Source: JAEVLT01 sp050496765 (GTDB lineage: Bacteria; Bacillota; Bacilli; Bacillales; Cytobacillaceae). Taken from it: a stretch of 64,000 nucleotides of DNA. The notes under the pieces were generated by a model that saw only the letters and a program-made list of their open reading frames with translations, searched no databases and was not told the origin of the DNA. The number at the start of each line of letters is the position of its first letter. Positions within the stretch are counted from its first letter, which is position 1. The stretch lies in the NCBI RefSeq assembly GCF_050496765.1, contig NZ_JBNWEO010000015.1, positions 62,001 through 126,000 of the forward strand, in the 5' to 3' direction. The position numbers and the translations under genes were made by a program. Positions 8,781-17,850 of this stretch are shown in pieces.

Positions 8781-9350
8781 ATGACAGAAGTCAATCGTGC
8801 CCAAATTGAAGATGCGGTGCGTTTAATATTGGAAGCGATTGGAGAAAACCCCAATCGAGAAGGATTGCTTGATACTCCAAAACGTGTTGCAAAAATGTAT
8901 GAGGAAGTTTTTAGTGGGTTGAACGATGACCCGAAACACTATTTTGAAACCATTTTTAGCGAAGACCACGAGGAACTTGTCCTTGTAAAGGACATCCCTT
9001 TTTATTCAATGTGTGAACATCATTTGGTTCCGTTTTATGGGAAAGCGCATGTAGCCTACCTTCCGCGCAATGGACGTGTTACCGGTTTAAGCAAACTGGC
9101 AAGGGCGGTTGAAGCTGTCGCCAAACGTCCGCAGCTTCAAGAAAGGATTACTTCTACGATCGCGAATGCCATAATGGAAAAGCTGGAGCCGCAAGGTGTG
9201 ATGGTCGTAGTGGAAGCGGAACATATGTGCATGACGATGCGCGGTGTGAAAAAACCTGGTGCAATCACGGTCACTACTGCTGTTAGGGGATTGTTTAAAG
9301 AGAATGCCGAGGCACGGTCTGAAGTTCTCGCCCTTATCAAGAAAGGGTAA
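8781..9350 (+). CDS. folE: GTP cyclohydrolase 1
   Basis: FolE (MtrA) converts GTP to 7,8-dihydroneopterin triphosphate, the first step of folate synthesis. The 189 residues match the family. SMCEHHLVPF and HMCMTMRGVKKPGA contain the cysteine and histidine residues that hold the catalytic zinc. The start ATG at 8781 has TAGGAGGC upstream; the frame extends further 5' but without a good site. As in B. subtilis it forms a two-gene operon with mtrB. Confidence 0.97.
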   Translation: MTEVNRAQIEDAVRLILEAIGENPNREGLLDTPKRVAKMYEEVFSGLNDDPKHYFETIFSEDHEELVLVKDIPFYSMCEHHLVPFYGKAHVAYLPRNGRVTGLSKLARAVEAVAKRPQLQERITSTIANAIMEKLEPQGVMVVVEAEHMCMTMRGVKKPGAITVTTAVRGLFKENAEARSEVLALIKKG

Positions 9351-9376
9351 TCACGAATTACCGAATGGGGGATAAT

Positions 9377-9613
9377 ATGGAAAAGGTTAACTCGCAAAAC
9401 AATGATTATGTTGTCATTAAAGCAATTGAAGATGGGGTTAGTGTGATCGGTTTAACAAGAGGGTCCGATACAAGATTTCACCATTCGGAAAAGCTTGATA
9501 AAGGTGAAGTCATGATTGCGCAATTCACTGAACATACTTCAGCGATAAAGATTCGTGGAAACGCGAAAATCTTTACGCGGTTTGGCGAAGTAAGCAGTGA
9601 ATGGAAAAAATAA
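9377..9613 (+). CDS. mtrB: Transcription attenuation protein MtrB (TRAP)
   Basis: TRAP forms an 11-subunit ring that binds tryptophan and then wraps trp leader RNA carrying repeated GAG/UAG triplets. The 78 residues contain the nearly invariant core FHHSEKLDKGEVMIAQFTEH and SAIKIRGNAKI. The ATG at 9377 follows GGGGGAT. The gene is intact, yet the trp operon that it normally controls is not in its usual place between aroH and hisC in this window, so its targets lie elsewhere. Confidence 0.96.
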   Translation: MEKVNSQNNDYVVIKAIEDGVSVIGLTRGSDTRFHHSEKLDKGEVMIAQFTEHTSAIKIRGNAKIFTRFGEVSSEWKK

Positions 9614-9627
9614 TCAATTGATACGTG

Positions 9628-9649
9628 CTCGCCAGTTGGCGAGTTTTCA
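9628..9649 (+). terminator. Terminator after mtrB
   Basis: CTCGCC-AGTT-GGCGAG followed by TTTTCATTT. Nearly the same hairpin and 3' flank occur at 61076-61100. Confidence 0.8.
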
Positions 9650-9739
9650 TTTCGCATAACAAGCATACGTCTCTTTGAACCTCATTTATACAGATAATTG
9701 TTTTTATTTTGTGAAACGCTGCTCAGGAGAAGTCTTTTA

Positions 9740-9748
9740 TGATATAAT
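9740..9748 (+). promoter_or_regulatory. Extended -10 promoter of hepS operon
   Basis: TGATATAAT (TG-N-TATAAT) lies about 130 bases upstream of hepS. No good -35 is present. Confidence 0.5.
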
Positions 9749-9878
9749 TGTGACTGCCTTGTTTAATGTGGAAAGAATAGTGAAAATAATAGTACAATGA
9801 ATGGAAGTTTTTAAAAATCGGATGTTGATCGGGAACATTCAGTATAAATGATACTTTGGGGAAGCAAGGGTGATCAAT

Positions 9879-10709
9879 TTGCAAGACATTCGACAAAAGT
9901 TAAAGGATATTAAGGAGCAGGTGGAGCAAAGAGTTACCCATCCCTACTTGACTCAATTTATTCAAACGCCCATTATTGATGAAGACAAACTTCTACTCCT
10001 TATCTCGATAATGGATCAGCTTGACTTGCCGTACAGCCAGCTGAAAAATTACGCAGTCACTACCATGTTAATCCAAATTGCCCTTGATACCCATGAAACT
10101 GTCTCCAATTCACCTGTTACCGAAAGCGAAAAGAACAGCCGGATAAGCAGGCAGCTGACCGTACTTGCCGGAGATTATTATAGCGGTTTATATTATAAAC
10201 TTCTGGCAGAAACAAGTGATATTTCTTTAATTAAGATTTTGGCGCATGGAATTAAAGAAGTAAATGAGCATAAAATCTCGGTTTATCAAAAAGAGTATGA
10301 TGGCATTGAAAACCTCATGACAAGCATCAAATTAATTGAAAGTTCGCTGGCTAATAAAATTGTAGACTATTTTCAAGTGACAATTTGGGATGAAGTGGCG
10401 GCAAACTTTCTGTTTGTCAAGCGTCTTCTCTTTGAAAAGAAGCAGTATAACCAGAAGGGAAATTCCCTTGTTTTTGAAGGACTGAAAAAGATTGTTTTTC
10501 CAAAAAACGGCTCAAAGCTATCGGATCTTTCTAATGAGCAAAGCCGCTATTTAATGCATATTTGTGACCGTTATATTGAGTTTTCAAAAAATATCATTGA
10601 AGATGGAATCAAACAATTACCCGGAATCAGTCAAGTGCTAAAAGATCGAATTTTAATGATTCTACATCAGCATCAGCCTATTGCCAAATCTTTTGTGGAA
10701 GAAGGTTAG
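9879..10709 (+). CDS. hepS: Heptaprenyl diphosphate synthase component 1
   Basis: HepS is the small, non-catalytic subunit that pairs with HepT to make the C35 chain of menaquinone-7. The roughly 276-residue sequence is typical of the family, with THPYLTQFI-TPIIDEDKLLLL near the start and TVLAGDYYSGLYYKLLAE near residue 90. It lacks the DDxxD motifs of catalytic prenyl synthases. I chose TTG at 9879 because AGGGTGAT lies just upstream and relatives begin MQDI; a GTG at 9870 is the alternative. menH begins five bases after its stop. Confidence 0.9.
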   Translation: MQDIRQKLKDIKEQVEQRVTHPYLTQFIQTPIIDEDKLLLLISIMDQLDLPYSQLKNYAVTTMLIQIALDTHETVSNSPVTESEKNSRISRQLTVLAGDYYSGLYYKLLAETSDISLIKILAHGIKEVNEHKISVYQKEYDGIENLMTSIKLIESSLANKIVDYFQVTIWDEVAANFLFVKRLLFEKKQYNQKGNSLVFEGLKKIVFPKNGSKLSDLSNEQSRYLMHICDRYIEFSKNIIEDGIKQLPGISQVLKDRILMILHQHQPIAKSFVEEG

Positions 10710-10714
10710 GATTC

Positions 10715-11419
10715 ATGCAGCAGTCGAAAGAAGAAAGAGTTCATCACGTTTTTGAAACAATATCCGAAAACTACGATAAGATGAACTCTGTCATCAGTTT
10801 TCAACAGCATATTAAATGGCGCAATGATACAATGAAAAGAATGAATGTGCAGCAAGGTTCAAAAGCGCTTGATGTTTGCTGTGGAACAGCGGATTGGACC
10901 ATTGCATTAGCTGGGGCTGTCGGACCTTCCGGAAAGGTTATCGGGCTGGACTTTAGTCAAAATATGCTTAAAGTCGGAAAAGAAAAAGTGAACGAATTAA
11001 AGTTGGAGCAAGTAGAATTGATCCATGGAAATGCAATGGAGCTTCCCTTTCCAGATCATCAATTTGATTATGTAACAATTGGATTTGGTCTTAGAAATGT
11101 CCCTGATTATATGCAAGTTTTAAAAGAGATGCATCGGGTTTTAAAGCCCGGAGGCATGGCTGTATGTCTTGAAACATCACAGCCAACAATGAGTGGATAC
11201 AAACAGCTGTATTATTTTTATTTTCGGTATATTATGCCATTATTTGGTAAATTATTTGCTAAAAGTTATAAGGAATATTCATGGCTGCAAGAATCGGCAC
11301 GCAGCTTTCCAGGGATGAGGGAGCTTGCGCGAATGTTTGAACAGGCAGGCTTTAAAGATGTATATTATAAGCCGTATAGCGGTGGGGCAGCCGCTGTTCA
11401 TATTGGTTTCAAAAATTAA
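10715..11419 (+). CDS. menH: Demethylmenaquinone methyltransferase
   Basis: This SAM-dependent enzyme (also called UbiE, MenG or GerCB) adds the ring methyl group in the last step of menaquinone synthesis. The 234 residues show the SAM-binding motif ALDVCCGTADWTIALA near residue 50, GLDFSQNML, and the UbiE signatures YDKMNSVISF and IGFGLRNVPDY. It lies between the two subunits of the prenyl synthase, so tail and ring steps are co-expressed. Confidence 0.96.
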   Translation: MQQSKEERVHHVFETISENYDKMNSVISFQQHIKWRNDTMKRMNVQQGSKALDVCCGTADWTIALAGAVGPSGKVIGLDFSQNMLKVGKEKVNELKLEQVELIHGNAMELPFPDHQFDYVTIGFGLRNVPDYMQVLKEMHRVLKPGGMAVCLETSQPTMSGYKQLYYFYFRYIMPLFGKLFAKSYKEYSWLQESARSFPGMRELARMFEQAGFKDVYYKPYSGGAAAVHIGFKN

Positions 11420-11462
11420 GACAAATGAGTGCAAACAGGATGAAAAAGCAGGGTGAATACAA

Positions 11463-12425
11463 ATGAAATTAAAAATGATGTATTCATTTTTGAATTCGGA
11501 TATTGACATAATTGAGAATACGCTAGAAGAGACGATACAAGCGGATTCTCTTCTTTTAAGACAAACTTCATTGCATACATTGCAAGCCGGAGGAAAAAGG
11601 ATTCGTCCTGTTTTTGTTTTGCTTGGTGGGAAATTTGGCCATTATGATATACATATCATGAAAAATGTGGCTGTTGCCCTGGAACTGATTCACATGGCAT
11701 CCCTTGTGCATGATGATGTGATCGACGATGCCGAAATTCGCAGGGGTAAACCGACGATAAAGGCAAAATGGGGAAACCGGGTTGCGATGTATACGGGTGA
11801 TTATATTCTTGCACTTTCTTTAGATATGATCACCAATATTAACAAACCGGTTGCGCACCAAATTCTGGCAAATACGATTGTTGAGGTATGTATTGGCGAG
11901 ATTCAGCAGATTAAGGATAAATACCGTTTTAATCAAAACTTTCGCGATTATTTCCGCCGAATCAAGCGGAAAACAGCACTCCTCATTGCAACAAGCTGTC
12001 AATTAGGGGCAATTGCAGCAGGTGTGGAGGATACGATACATAAGAAACTTTACCGGTTTGGGTACTATGTGGGCATGTCTTACCAAATTATTGATGATAT
12101 TTTAGATTTTACGTCTACAGAAAAAACTTTAGGCAAACCTGCTGGAGGCGATCTATTACAGGGAAACGTAACAGCGCCTGTTCTGTTTGCGATGGAAGAT
12201 GAAACGATTCGCAAACAGATTGAAACAGTGACTGAAAATATGGGGCAAGCGGGAATTGAAAAAATAATTGCTCTCATTAATCAATCGGGGGCAATCGAGA
12301 AATCAATGGCATTAAGTGACCTGTACTTGGACAAGGCGCTTAAAATCCTTGAAGAGCTGCCCGCAAATAAAGCAAAACGAACATTGCAGGATATAGCAAA
12401 ATTTATAGGCAAGCGCAAATTTTAA
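11463..12425 (+). CDS. hepT: Heptaprenyl diphosphate synthase component 2
   Basis: HepT is the catalytic subunit that extends farnesyl diphosphate to heptaprenyl diphosphate for menaquinone. The 320 residues contain GGKRIRP near residue 43, the first aspartate-rich motif HDDVIDD near residue 84, and the second, DDILDF, near residue 211. The ATG is preceded by CAGGGTGA. It is the third gene of the hepS-menH-hepT operon. Confidence 0.97.
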   Translation: MKLKMMYSFLNSDIDIIENTLEETIQADSLLLRQTSLHTLQAGGKRIRPVFVLLGGKFGHYDIHIMKNVAVALELIHMASLVHDDVIDDAEIRRGKPTIKAKWGNRVAMYTGDYILALSLDMITNINKPVAHQILANTIVEVCIGEIQQIKDKYRFNQNFRDYFRRIKRKTALLIATSCQLGAIAAGVEDTIHKKLYRFGYYVGMSYQIIDDILDFTSTEKTLGKPAGGDLLQGNVTAPVLFAMEDETIRKQIETVTENMGQAGIEKIIALINQSGAIEKSMALSDLYLDKALKILEELPANKAKRTLQDIAKFIGKRKF

Positions 12426-12536
12426 TTCTAAATGTTTTCTCAATTCGGAGTTGCGAAATTTTCTAAACAATGGTACTATTTTCGTGGATTGTTCACTTAG
12501 GCAATCAGTATACATAATGATTTAGGAGTGGAGTTC

Positions 12537-12983
12537 ATGGAAAAGACATTTTTAATGGTAAAACCAGATGGAGTGCAGCGTAATTTAATTGGCAGTATTG
12601 TTTCCCGTTTTGAAAGTAAGGGCTTTCAATTGGTCGGTGCAAAGCTCATGCAAATTTCGACAGAGCTTGCCGAGGAGCATTATCGCGAGCACAAAGAGCG
12701 TCCATTCTTTGGCGAGCTTGTCGGCTTTATTACATCTGGACCGGTGTTTGCAATGGTTTGGCAAGGGGAAAATGTTATAGCAACTGCACGGAAAATGATG
12801 GGCTCAACCAATCCAAAGGATGCTGCCCCGGGAACAATTCGCGGCGATTATGGTTTAACGGTTTCTAAGAATGTAATCCATGGCTCTGACTCTCCGGAGA
12901 GTGCTGAGCGGGAAATCGGCCTATTTTTTAAAGATGGCGGTTTACTTGAATATTCGAAGCTGGCTGACGAGTGGGTTTATTAA
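12537..12983 (+). CDS. ndk: Nucleoside diphosphate kinase
   Basis: Ndk transfers the gamma phosphate of ATP to other nucleoside diphosphates through a phosphohistidine. The 148-residue sequence has the usual opening EKTFLMVKPDGVQRN, and NVIHGSDSPESAEREI contains the catalytic histidine. ATG 12537 follows TTAGGAGTGG. It has its own strong terminator. Confidence 0.98.
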   Translation: MEKTFLMVKPDGVQRNLIGSIVSRFESKGFQLVGAKLMQISTELAEEHYREHKERPFFGELVGFITSGPVFAMVWQGENVIATARKMMGSTNPKDAAPGTIRGDYGLTVSKNVIHGSDSPESAEREIGLFFKDGGLLEYSKLADEWVY

Positions 12984-12987
12984 CTTG

Positions 12988-13030
12988 AAAAAAAAGCGCT
13001 TGTATCCTATTGCATACGAGTGCTTTTTTT
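12988..13030 (+). terminator. Terminator after ndk
   Basis: AAAAAAGCGCTTGTAT pairs with ATACGAGTGCTTTTTT around a central loop, and eight T follow. Confidence 0.85.
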
Positions 13031-13084
13031 TGCATCCGTTTCCAAGTTAGAAACTTATGCTGGTTAAAATAAGGAGAAAGAAAG

Positions 13085-13858
13085 ATGTCACAAGACTATC
13101 AGGAATTTATTGCAAACATCAAGAAAATGACCGGGATTGATCTTTCGCAGTACAAGGAAGCTCAAATGAAGCGCAGGCTGACTTCTCTTTACGAAAAAAA
13201 AGGACTTGCTTCATTTCATGAATTTTTTCGGGAAATAAGGAGAAGCCAGCACCTTTTAACTGAGTTTCTTGATCGAATGACCATTAATGTCTCTGAATTT
13301 TATCGGAATTATAAGCGCTGGGAAGTCCTTGAAACGAAAATCATACCAAAAATCTTGGATAAAAATAAGCGGCCGAAAATATGGAGTGCCGCCTGTTCAA
13401 CGGGGGAAGAACCATACACGATTGCAATGGTGATGTCGCGGTTTTTGCCTCTTCAGGACATTTCAATTACAGCAACTGATCTTGATGAAAATGCGCTGAT
13501 CCGGGCAAAAATGGGACACTATCATGAAAGATCGTTAAATGAAGTTCCGGATGTAATCAAACGCAAGTATTTTAAAAAAAACGGTGAATTTTATCAAGTT
13601 GTCGATGAACTAAAACAGACGGTCACCTTTAAAAAGCATAATCTCCTGGCTGATCCATTCGGTGGGCCATATGACCTGATTGTTTGCAGGAATGTGCTTA
13701 TTTATTTTACGGAAGATGCGAAAGATAAACTATATACAAAGTTTAGTGAGGCATTACGGCAAGATGGCATCTTTTTCGTTGGCAGCACCGAACAGATTTT
13801 TAATCCAGGCAATTATCAGTTTGAAACAGAAGATACATTCTTTTACCGAAAAAAATAA
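13085..13858 (+). CDS. cheR: Chemotaxis protein methyltransferase CheR
   Basis: CheR methylates glutamate residues of chemoreceptors with SAM during adaptation. The 257 residues comprise an N-terminal helical domain (about 1-75) and a SAM-binding domain with WSAACSTGEEPYTIAM near residue 102 and DLIVCRNVLIYF near 199. It stands alone, away from other chemotaxis genes, between ndk and the aromatic operon, exactly as in B. subtilis. The terminator hairpin overlaps its stop codon. Confidence 0.96.
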   Translation: MSQDYQEFIANIKKMTGIDLSQYKEAQMKRRLTSLYEKKGLASFHEFFREIRRSQHLLTEFLDRMTINVSEFYRNYKRWEVLETKIIPKILDKNKRPKIWSAACSTGEEPYTIAMVMSRFLPLQDISITATDLDENALIRAKMGHYHERSLNEVPDVIKRKYFKKNGEFYQVVDELKQTVTFKKHNLLADPFGGPYDLIVCRNVLIYFTEDAKDKLYTKFSEALRQDGIFFVGSTEQIFNPGNYQFETEDTFFYRKK

Positions 13859-13883
13859 GGAGTCCAAAAGGCTCCTTATTTTT
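13851..13883 (+). terminator. Terminator overlapping cheR stop codon
   Basis: AAAAATAAGGAG and CTCCTTATTTTT form a 12-bp stem; the stop TAA at 13856-13858 is inside the left arm. Confidence 0.85.
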
Positions 13884-13943
13884 AGTTAACAGAGCGAAAT
13901 TATATTATTTTGAATAATTTTACTATGTTTCTTTTTAGCCATA

Positions 13944-13952
13944 TGGTATATT
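13944..13952 (+). promoter_or_regulatory. Extended -10 promoter of the aromatic operon
   Basis: TGGTATATT (TG-N-TATATT) lies 39 bases before the aroF start; no clear -35 is seen. Confidence 0.5.
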
Positions 13953-13990
13953 GATACAAAATCCTTTAATGAGTTGAAGGGGGAAAGAGA

Positions 13991-15163
13991 ATGAGATATT
14001 TAACTGCGGGAGAATCACATGGTCCGCAATTAACGACCATTTTAGAGGGTTTGCCGGCTGGAATGCCGCTTGAAGCAACAGATATTAATCAGGAACTGGC
14101 CAGACGGCAAAAGGGATATGGTCGTGGTAGAAGGATGCAGATCGAAAAAGATACTGTCCAGATTACATCTGGTGTTCGCCATGGCTATACACTAGGATCA
14201 CCAATTGCGTTAATTGTCCAAAACGACGATTGGAAACACTGGACACAAATAATGGGTGCTGAGCCACTGGAACAAGGGGCTGAAGAAGAAGTAAAAAGAA
14301 AGATTACAAGACCCCGCCCAGGTCATGCTGACCTAAACGGAGCCATTAAATACGGACATCGTGATATGCGGAATGTGCTTGAGCGATCATCAGCGCGGGA
14401 AACGACTGTCCGGGTAGCTGCCGGAGCTGTAGCCAAAAAACTGTTATCCCTAGTAGGTGTAGAAATAGTTTCCCATGTTGTCGAAATTGGCGGGATAACC
14501 GCAGAAGTGGATTCCTCGCTGCCAATTGATGTTTTAAAAGATCAAACGGAGGCTTCCCCTGTCCGCTGTGCGGATCCTGATGCAGCAAAGAAGATGATGG
14601 AGGCAATTGACATTGCGAAATCGAATGGCGATTCCATCGGAGGCGTGGTTGAAGTGATTGCAACCGGGATGCCGGCTGGTGTTGGAAGCTATGTTCATTA
14701 CGACCGTAAATTGGATGCGAAAATTGCTGCAGCCATTGTTAGCATTAATGCGTTTAAAGGGGTGGAGTTCGGGATAGGCTTTGATGCTGCTAAAAAACCT
14801 GGAAGTGAAGTCCACGATGAAATTACATGGAATAGCGAACAGGGGTATTCTAGAAGGACAAATCGTCTCGGCGGATTCGAAGGTGGCATGACAACCGGGA
14901 TGCCAATTGTGGTACGCGGCGTCATGAAGCCGATCCCAACCTTATATAAACCGTTAAAAAGTGTCGATATTGAAACGAAGGAACCATTTTCCGCCAGCAT
15001 TGAACGGTCGGACAGCTGCGCGGTTCCGGCAGCAAGTGTTGTAGCTGAAAACGTTGTTGCATGGGAATTGGCCAGCGCGTTGGTCGAACAGTTTTACAGT
15101 GACCGCTTCCAAACGTTTGCAGAAGAAATCGAGCGAGAGCGGCAATTTGCGAGGGATTTTTAA
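13991..15163 (+). CDS. aroF: Chorismate synthase
   Basis: Converts 5-enolpyruvylshikimate 3-phosphate to chorismate, using reduced FMN. The 390 residues start MRYLTAGESHGPQLT, the family signature, and include RPRPGHADLNG near residue 100 and RSSARETTVRVAAGA near 135. This gene (called aroC in E. coli) opens the aromatic supraoperon, with GAAGGGGGAAAG as ribosome binding site. aroB follows one base after its stop. Confidence 0.98.
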   Translation: MRYLTAGESHGPQLTTILEGLPAGMPLEATDINQELARRQKGYGRGRRMQIEKDTVQITSGVRHGYTLGSPIALIVQNDDWKHWTQIMGAEPLEQGAEEEVKRKITRPRPGHADLNGAIKYGHRDMRNVLERSSARETTVRVAAGAVAKKLLSLVGVEIVSHVVEIGGITAEVDSSLPIDVLKDQTEASPVRCADPDAAKKMMEAIDIAKSNGDSIGGVVEVIATGMPAGVGSYVHYDRKLDAKIAAAIVSINAFKGVEFGIGFDAAKKPGSEVHDEITWNSEQGYSRRTNRLGGFEGGMTTGMPIVVRGVMKPIPTLYKPLKSVDIETKEPFSASIERSDSCAVPAASVVAENVVAWELASALVEQFYSDRFQTFAEEIERERQFARDF

Positions 15164-15164
15164 A

Positions 15165-16253
15165 ATGGATACAGTTCAAATCCAAACCGATTCAAAAAGC
15201 TATGATGTCTATATTGGCGAAGGGGCATTGGACAGGATCCTTCCTTTTTTAAAGAAGCACTTCCCTCGGCTTACAAAACTGCTGATCATCACGGATGAAA
15301 CTGTTGCAGCATTGCATCTTGAAACATTGCAGGAAGCTTTACAAGGGAGCAAGTCCAGTGTGTTTATCGCTCCTAGCGGTGAAAAAGCAAAAACGTTTGA
15401 TATGTTCTACCAGGCGCTAACGACCGCTTTGGAGAACAGGCTTGACCGCTATTCCGCTATTCTCTCTTTTGGAGGCGGTGCAGTTGGCGACCTTTCCGGG
15501 TTTGTAGCGTCTTCATTTATGAGAGGAATTCCGTTTATCCAAATTCCCACAACCATACTGGCTCATGATAGTGCAGTTGGCGGAAAAGTCGCGATCAATC
15601 ATCCGCTTGGGAAAAATATGATTGGTGCTTTTTATCAGCCCGAGGCGGTTTTTTACGATTTGAAACTAATCAAGACGCTGCCGCAGGCCGAAATTCGCTC
15701 GGGTTTTGCCGAGGTCATTAAACATGCGCTTATTCGGGATCCTGATTTCTATCAATCGCTTGTAAACGATATTCAAAATCTTGGTTCGTTATCGACCGAG
15801 CAGCTTCGAAAGGCATTAGTCCGCGGCGTTGAAATCAAAAGGGAATTTGTTTCAAGGGATGAGCGAGAAACAGGTGTTCGGGCATATTTGAATTTTGGCC
15901 ATACTCTTGGTCACGCAATTGAAGCCGAAATGGGATACGGGAATAGTACCCACGGCGAAGCAGTTATGATCGGAATGATCTTTGCGTTATCGCTGAGCAG
16001 GGAATTATTTGATTTGACCTTTGATTTGCAACAGTTTAGAAAATGGGTTCGCAGCCTTGGATATGAAACAAACATTCCACCGCATCTTCTAGATGATCGT
16101 TTAGTGCAAAGAATGAAGCAAGATAAAAAGGCGATTGGCGAGTCGATTCACTTTGTTTTGCTTGAACGGCCAGGCAGCCCTATACTTCAAACCATTTCGG
16201 ATGAGTTGGTACTGGAGCAGCTGAAACGGTTTAAATTACAAAAGGAGGATTAA
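15165..16253 (+). CDS. aroB: 3-dehydroquinate synthase
   Basis: Makes 3-dehydroquinate from DAHP with NAD+ and a metal, the second step of the shikimate pathway. The 362 residues contain SFGGGAVGDLSGFVAS and TILAHDSAVGGKVAIN (NAD and substrate binding) and NFGHTLGHAIEAE (metal ligands). The frame is open further upstream inside aroF, but ATG 15165 gives the normal length and is one base after the aroF stop. Confidence 0.97.
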   Translation: MDTVQIQTDSKSYDVYIGEGALDRILPFLKKHFPRLTKLLIITDETVAALHLETLQEALQGSKSSVFIAPSGEKAKTFDMFYQALTTALENRLDRYSAILSFGGGAVGDLSGFVASSFMRGIPFIQIPTTILAHDSAVGGKVAINHPLGKNMIGAFYQPEAVFYDLKLIKTLPQAEIRSGFAEVIKHALIRDPDFYQSLVNDIQNLGSLSTEQLRKALVRGVEIKREFVSRDERETGVRAYLNFGHTLGHAIEAEMGYGNSTHGEAVMIGMIFALSLSRELFDLTFDLQQFRKWVRSLGYETNIPPHLLDDRLVQRMKQDKKAIGESIHFVLLERPGSPILQTISDELVLEQLKRFKLQKED

Positions 16254-16254
16254 G

Positions 16255-16629
16255 ATGGTGCTCAGAGGGGTGAGAGGAGCAACGACAATCGAGCAAAACT
16301 CAGAAACCGTCATTCTTTCAGCAACGGAAGAACTTTTGGCGAAAATGATCGAGGTGAATGGCATTGAACCTGAAGCGGTGGCCTCGGTGTTTATTTCAGC
16401 AACAGATGATGTAAACGCCGTTTTTCCTGCTAAAGCTTTAAGAAGGTTTCCTGGGTGGACATATGTGCCTGTCATGTGCATGCAGGAGTTGCATGTTCCC
16501 AATTCACTGGAATATTGTGTTCGGGTAATGATGCATGTGAATACCGATAAAACACAGAAAGAAATTGTCCACGTTTATTTAAAGGATGCTCAATCGCTAA
16601 GGCCGGACTTAAACGAACCGAGTTTATAA
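16255..16629 (+). CDS. aroH: Chorismate mutase, AroH class
   Basis: Rearranges chorismate to prephenate, the branch towards tyrosine and phenylalanine. The 124-residue sequence is the trimeric AroH type: it opens MVLRGVRGATTIEQN and contains EPEAVASVFISATDD and VPVMCMQELHVP. AAAGGAGGAT precedes the ATG, which begins one base after aroB. In B. subtilis trpEDCFBA comes next; here hisC does, about 100 bases later. Confidence 0.97.
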   Translation: MVLRGVRGATTIEQNSETVILSATEELLAKMIEVNGIEPEAVASVFISATDDVNAVFPAKALRRFPGWTYVPVMCMQELHVPNSLEYCVRVMMHVNTDKTQKEIVHVYLKDAQSLRPDLNEPSL

Positions 16630-16727
16630 AAAAGAGCGAACAATTCTCCTTGATTATGATAAAATAAGGATGGAAATTGCTTTAATCTATTAGTAAAGTA
16701 AAGTGAGTTTAAATGAGGTGAAGAACC

Positions 16728-17825
16728 ATGAGGTGGAAAGAACAACTTCTTTCATTAAAACCTTATCAACCGGGAAAATCGATTGAAGAGGTAAAAAGAC
16801 AATTTCATTTGGAAAAAATAACGAAGCTTGCGTCAAATGAAAATCCGTTTGGATGCTCAAAAAAGGTTTTGAATGCAATCACAGATTACCAAAAAAGTCT
16901 GGCAATTTATCCGGATGGATATGCTACAGATTTAAGAGAAAAAGTAGCTTCCATACTAAATGTGGGACAAGATGAGCTGATTTTTGGCAATGGTTCGGAT
17001 GAATTGATTCAAGTCATTTCAAGAGCCCTCCTTGGACCAAATGCTAATACGGTAATGGCTGCCCCTACTTTTCCACAATACCGCCATAATGCTACTTTGG
17101 AGGGAGCAATTATAAAAGAAATTCCGCTTGTTAACGGGAATCATGATTTGGACGGAATGCTCGCCGCCATTGACGATCAGACAAATGTCGTCTGGCTCTG
17201 CAGTCCTAATAATCCGACAGGCACCTATATACCCGAAGGGGAATTAGTTGAATTTTTGGAGAAGGTGCCGGTTGATACGCTCATAGTGCTTGATGAAGCC
17301 TATAATGAGTATGTTGTGGCGGATGACTACTACAATTCAATTGAATTAGCCCGTCAGTTTGAAAATTTGATCGTGCTAAGAACTTTTTCGAAAATTTATG
17401 GTCTTGCTTCCTTACGAGTTGGGTATGGTATTGCCAATCCGGCCATTATTCGTGCATTAGAGCCGGCAAGAGAACCATTCAACTTGAATACATTTGCACA
17501 ACTTGCTGCACGAACAGCGATTGAAGATCAGGAATTTGTTCAGAATTGTAAAGATGTGAATCGCGAGGGATTGAATCAATTTTATCAATATTGTGATGAA
17601 CATAAGCTTTTTTATTATCCTTCTCAAGGAAACTTTATTTTAATTGATTTTCAGGTTGATGCAGACGAAGTCTTCCAGTATTTACTGCAAAAAGGATATA
17701 TCGTCCGTTCCGGAAAAGCGCTCGGCTTTCCAACTTCTGTGCGGATAACAGTCGGTTCAGCCGAGCAAAACGAAGGGGTACTAAGCGCAATCAGTATGTT
17801 TTTGGCAAGAGAGCTTCAGAAATAA
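16728..17825 (+). CDS. hisC: Histidinol-phosphate / aromatic aminotransferase
   Basis: A PLP aminotransferase of class I/II that in Bacillus serves both histidine synthesis and the final transamination to tyrosine and phenylalanine. The 365 residues contain ASNENPFG near residue 38, WLCSPNNPTGTYIP, LDEAYNEYV, and RTFSKIYGLASLRVGYG with the PLP-binding lysine. The ATG follows GAGGTGAAGAACC. It sits between aroH and tyrA. Confidence 0.96.
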   Translation: MRWKEQLLSLKPYQPGKSIEEVKRQFHLEKITKLASNENPFGCSKKVLNAITDYQKSLAIYPDGYATDLREKVASILNVGQDELIFGNGSDELIQVISRALLGPNANTVMAAPTFPQYRHNATLEGAIIKEIPLVNGNHDLDGMLAAIDDQTNVVWLCSPNNPTGTYIPEGELVEFLEKVPVDTLIVLDEAYNEYVVADDYYNSIELARQFENLIVLRTFSKIYGLASLRVGYGIANPAIIRALEPAREPFNLNTFAQLAARTAIEDQEFVQNCKDVNREGLNQFYQYCDEHKLFYYPSQGNFILIDFQVDADEVFQYLLQKGYIVRSGKALGFPTSVRITVGSAEQNEGVLSAISMFLARELQK

Positions 17826-17850
17826 AGATTGGAAAAATGGGGGAAAGCAA

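Noticed and set aside
16680..16735. TAG/GAG triplets upstream of hisC as a TRAP site
   Set aside because: Only a few triplets with irregular spacing; a TRAP site needs about 11 at 2-3 base spacing.
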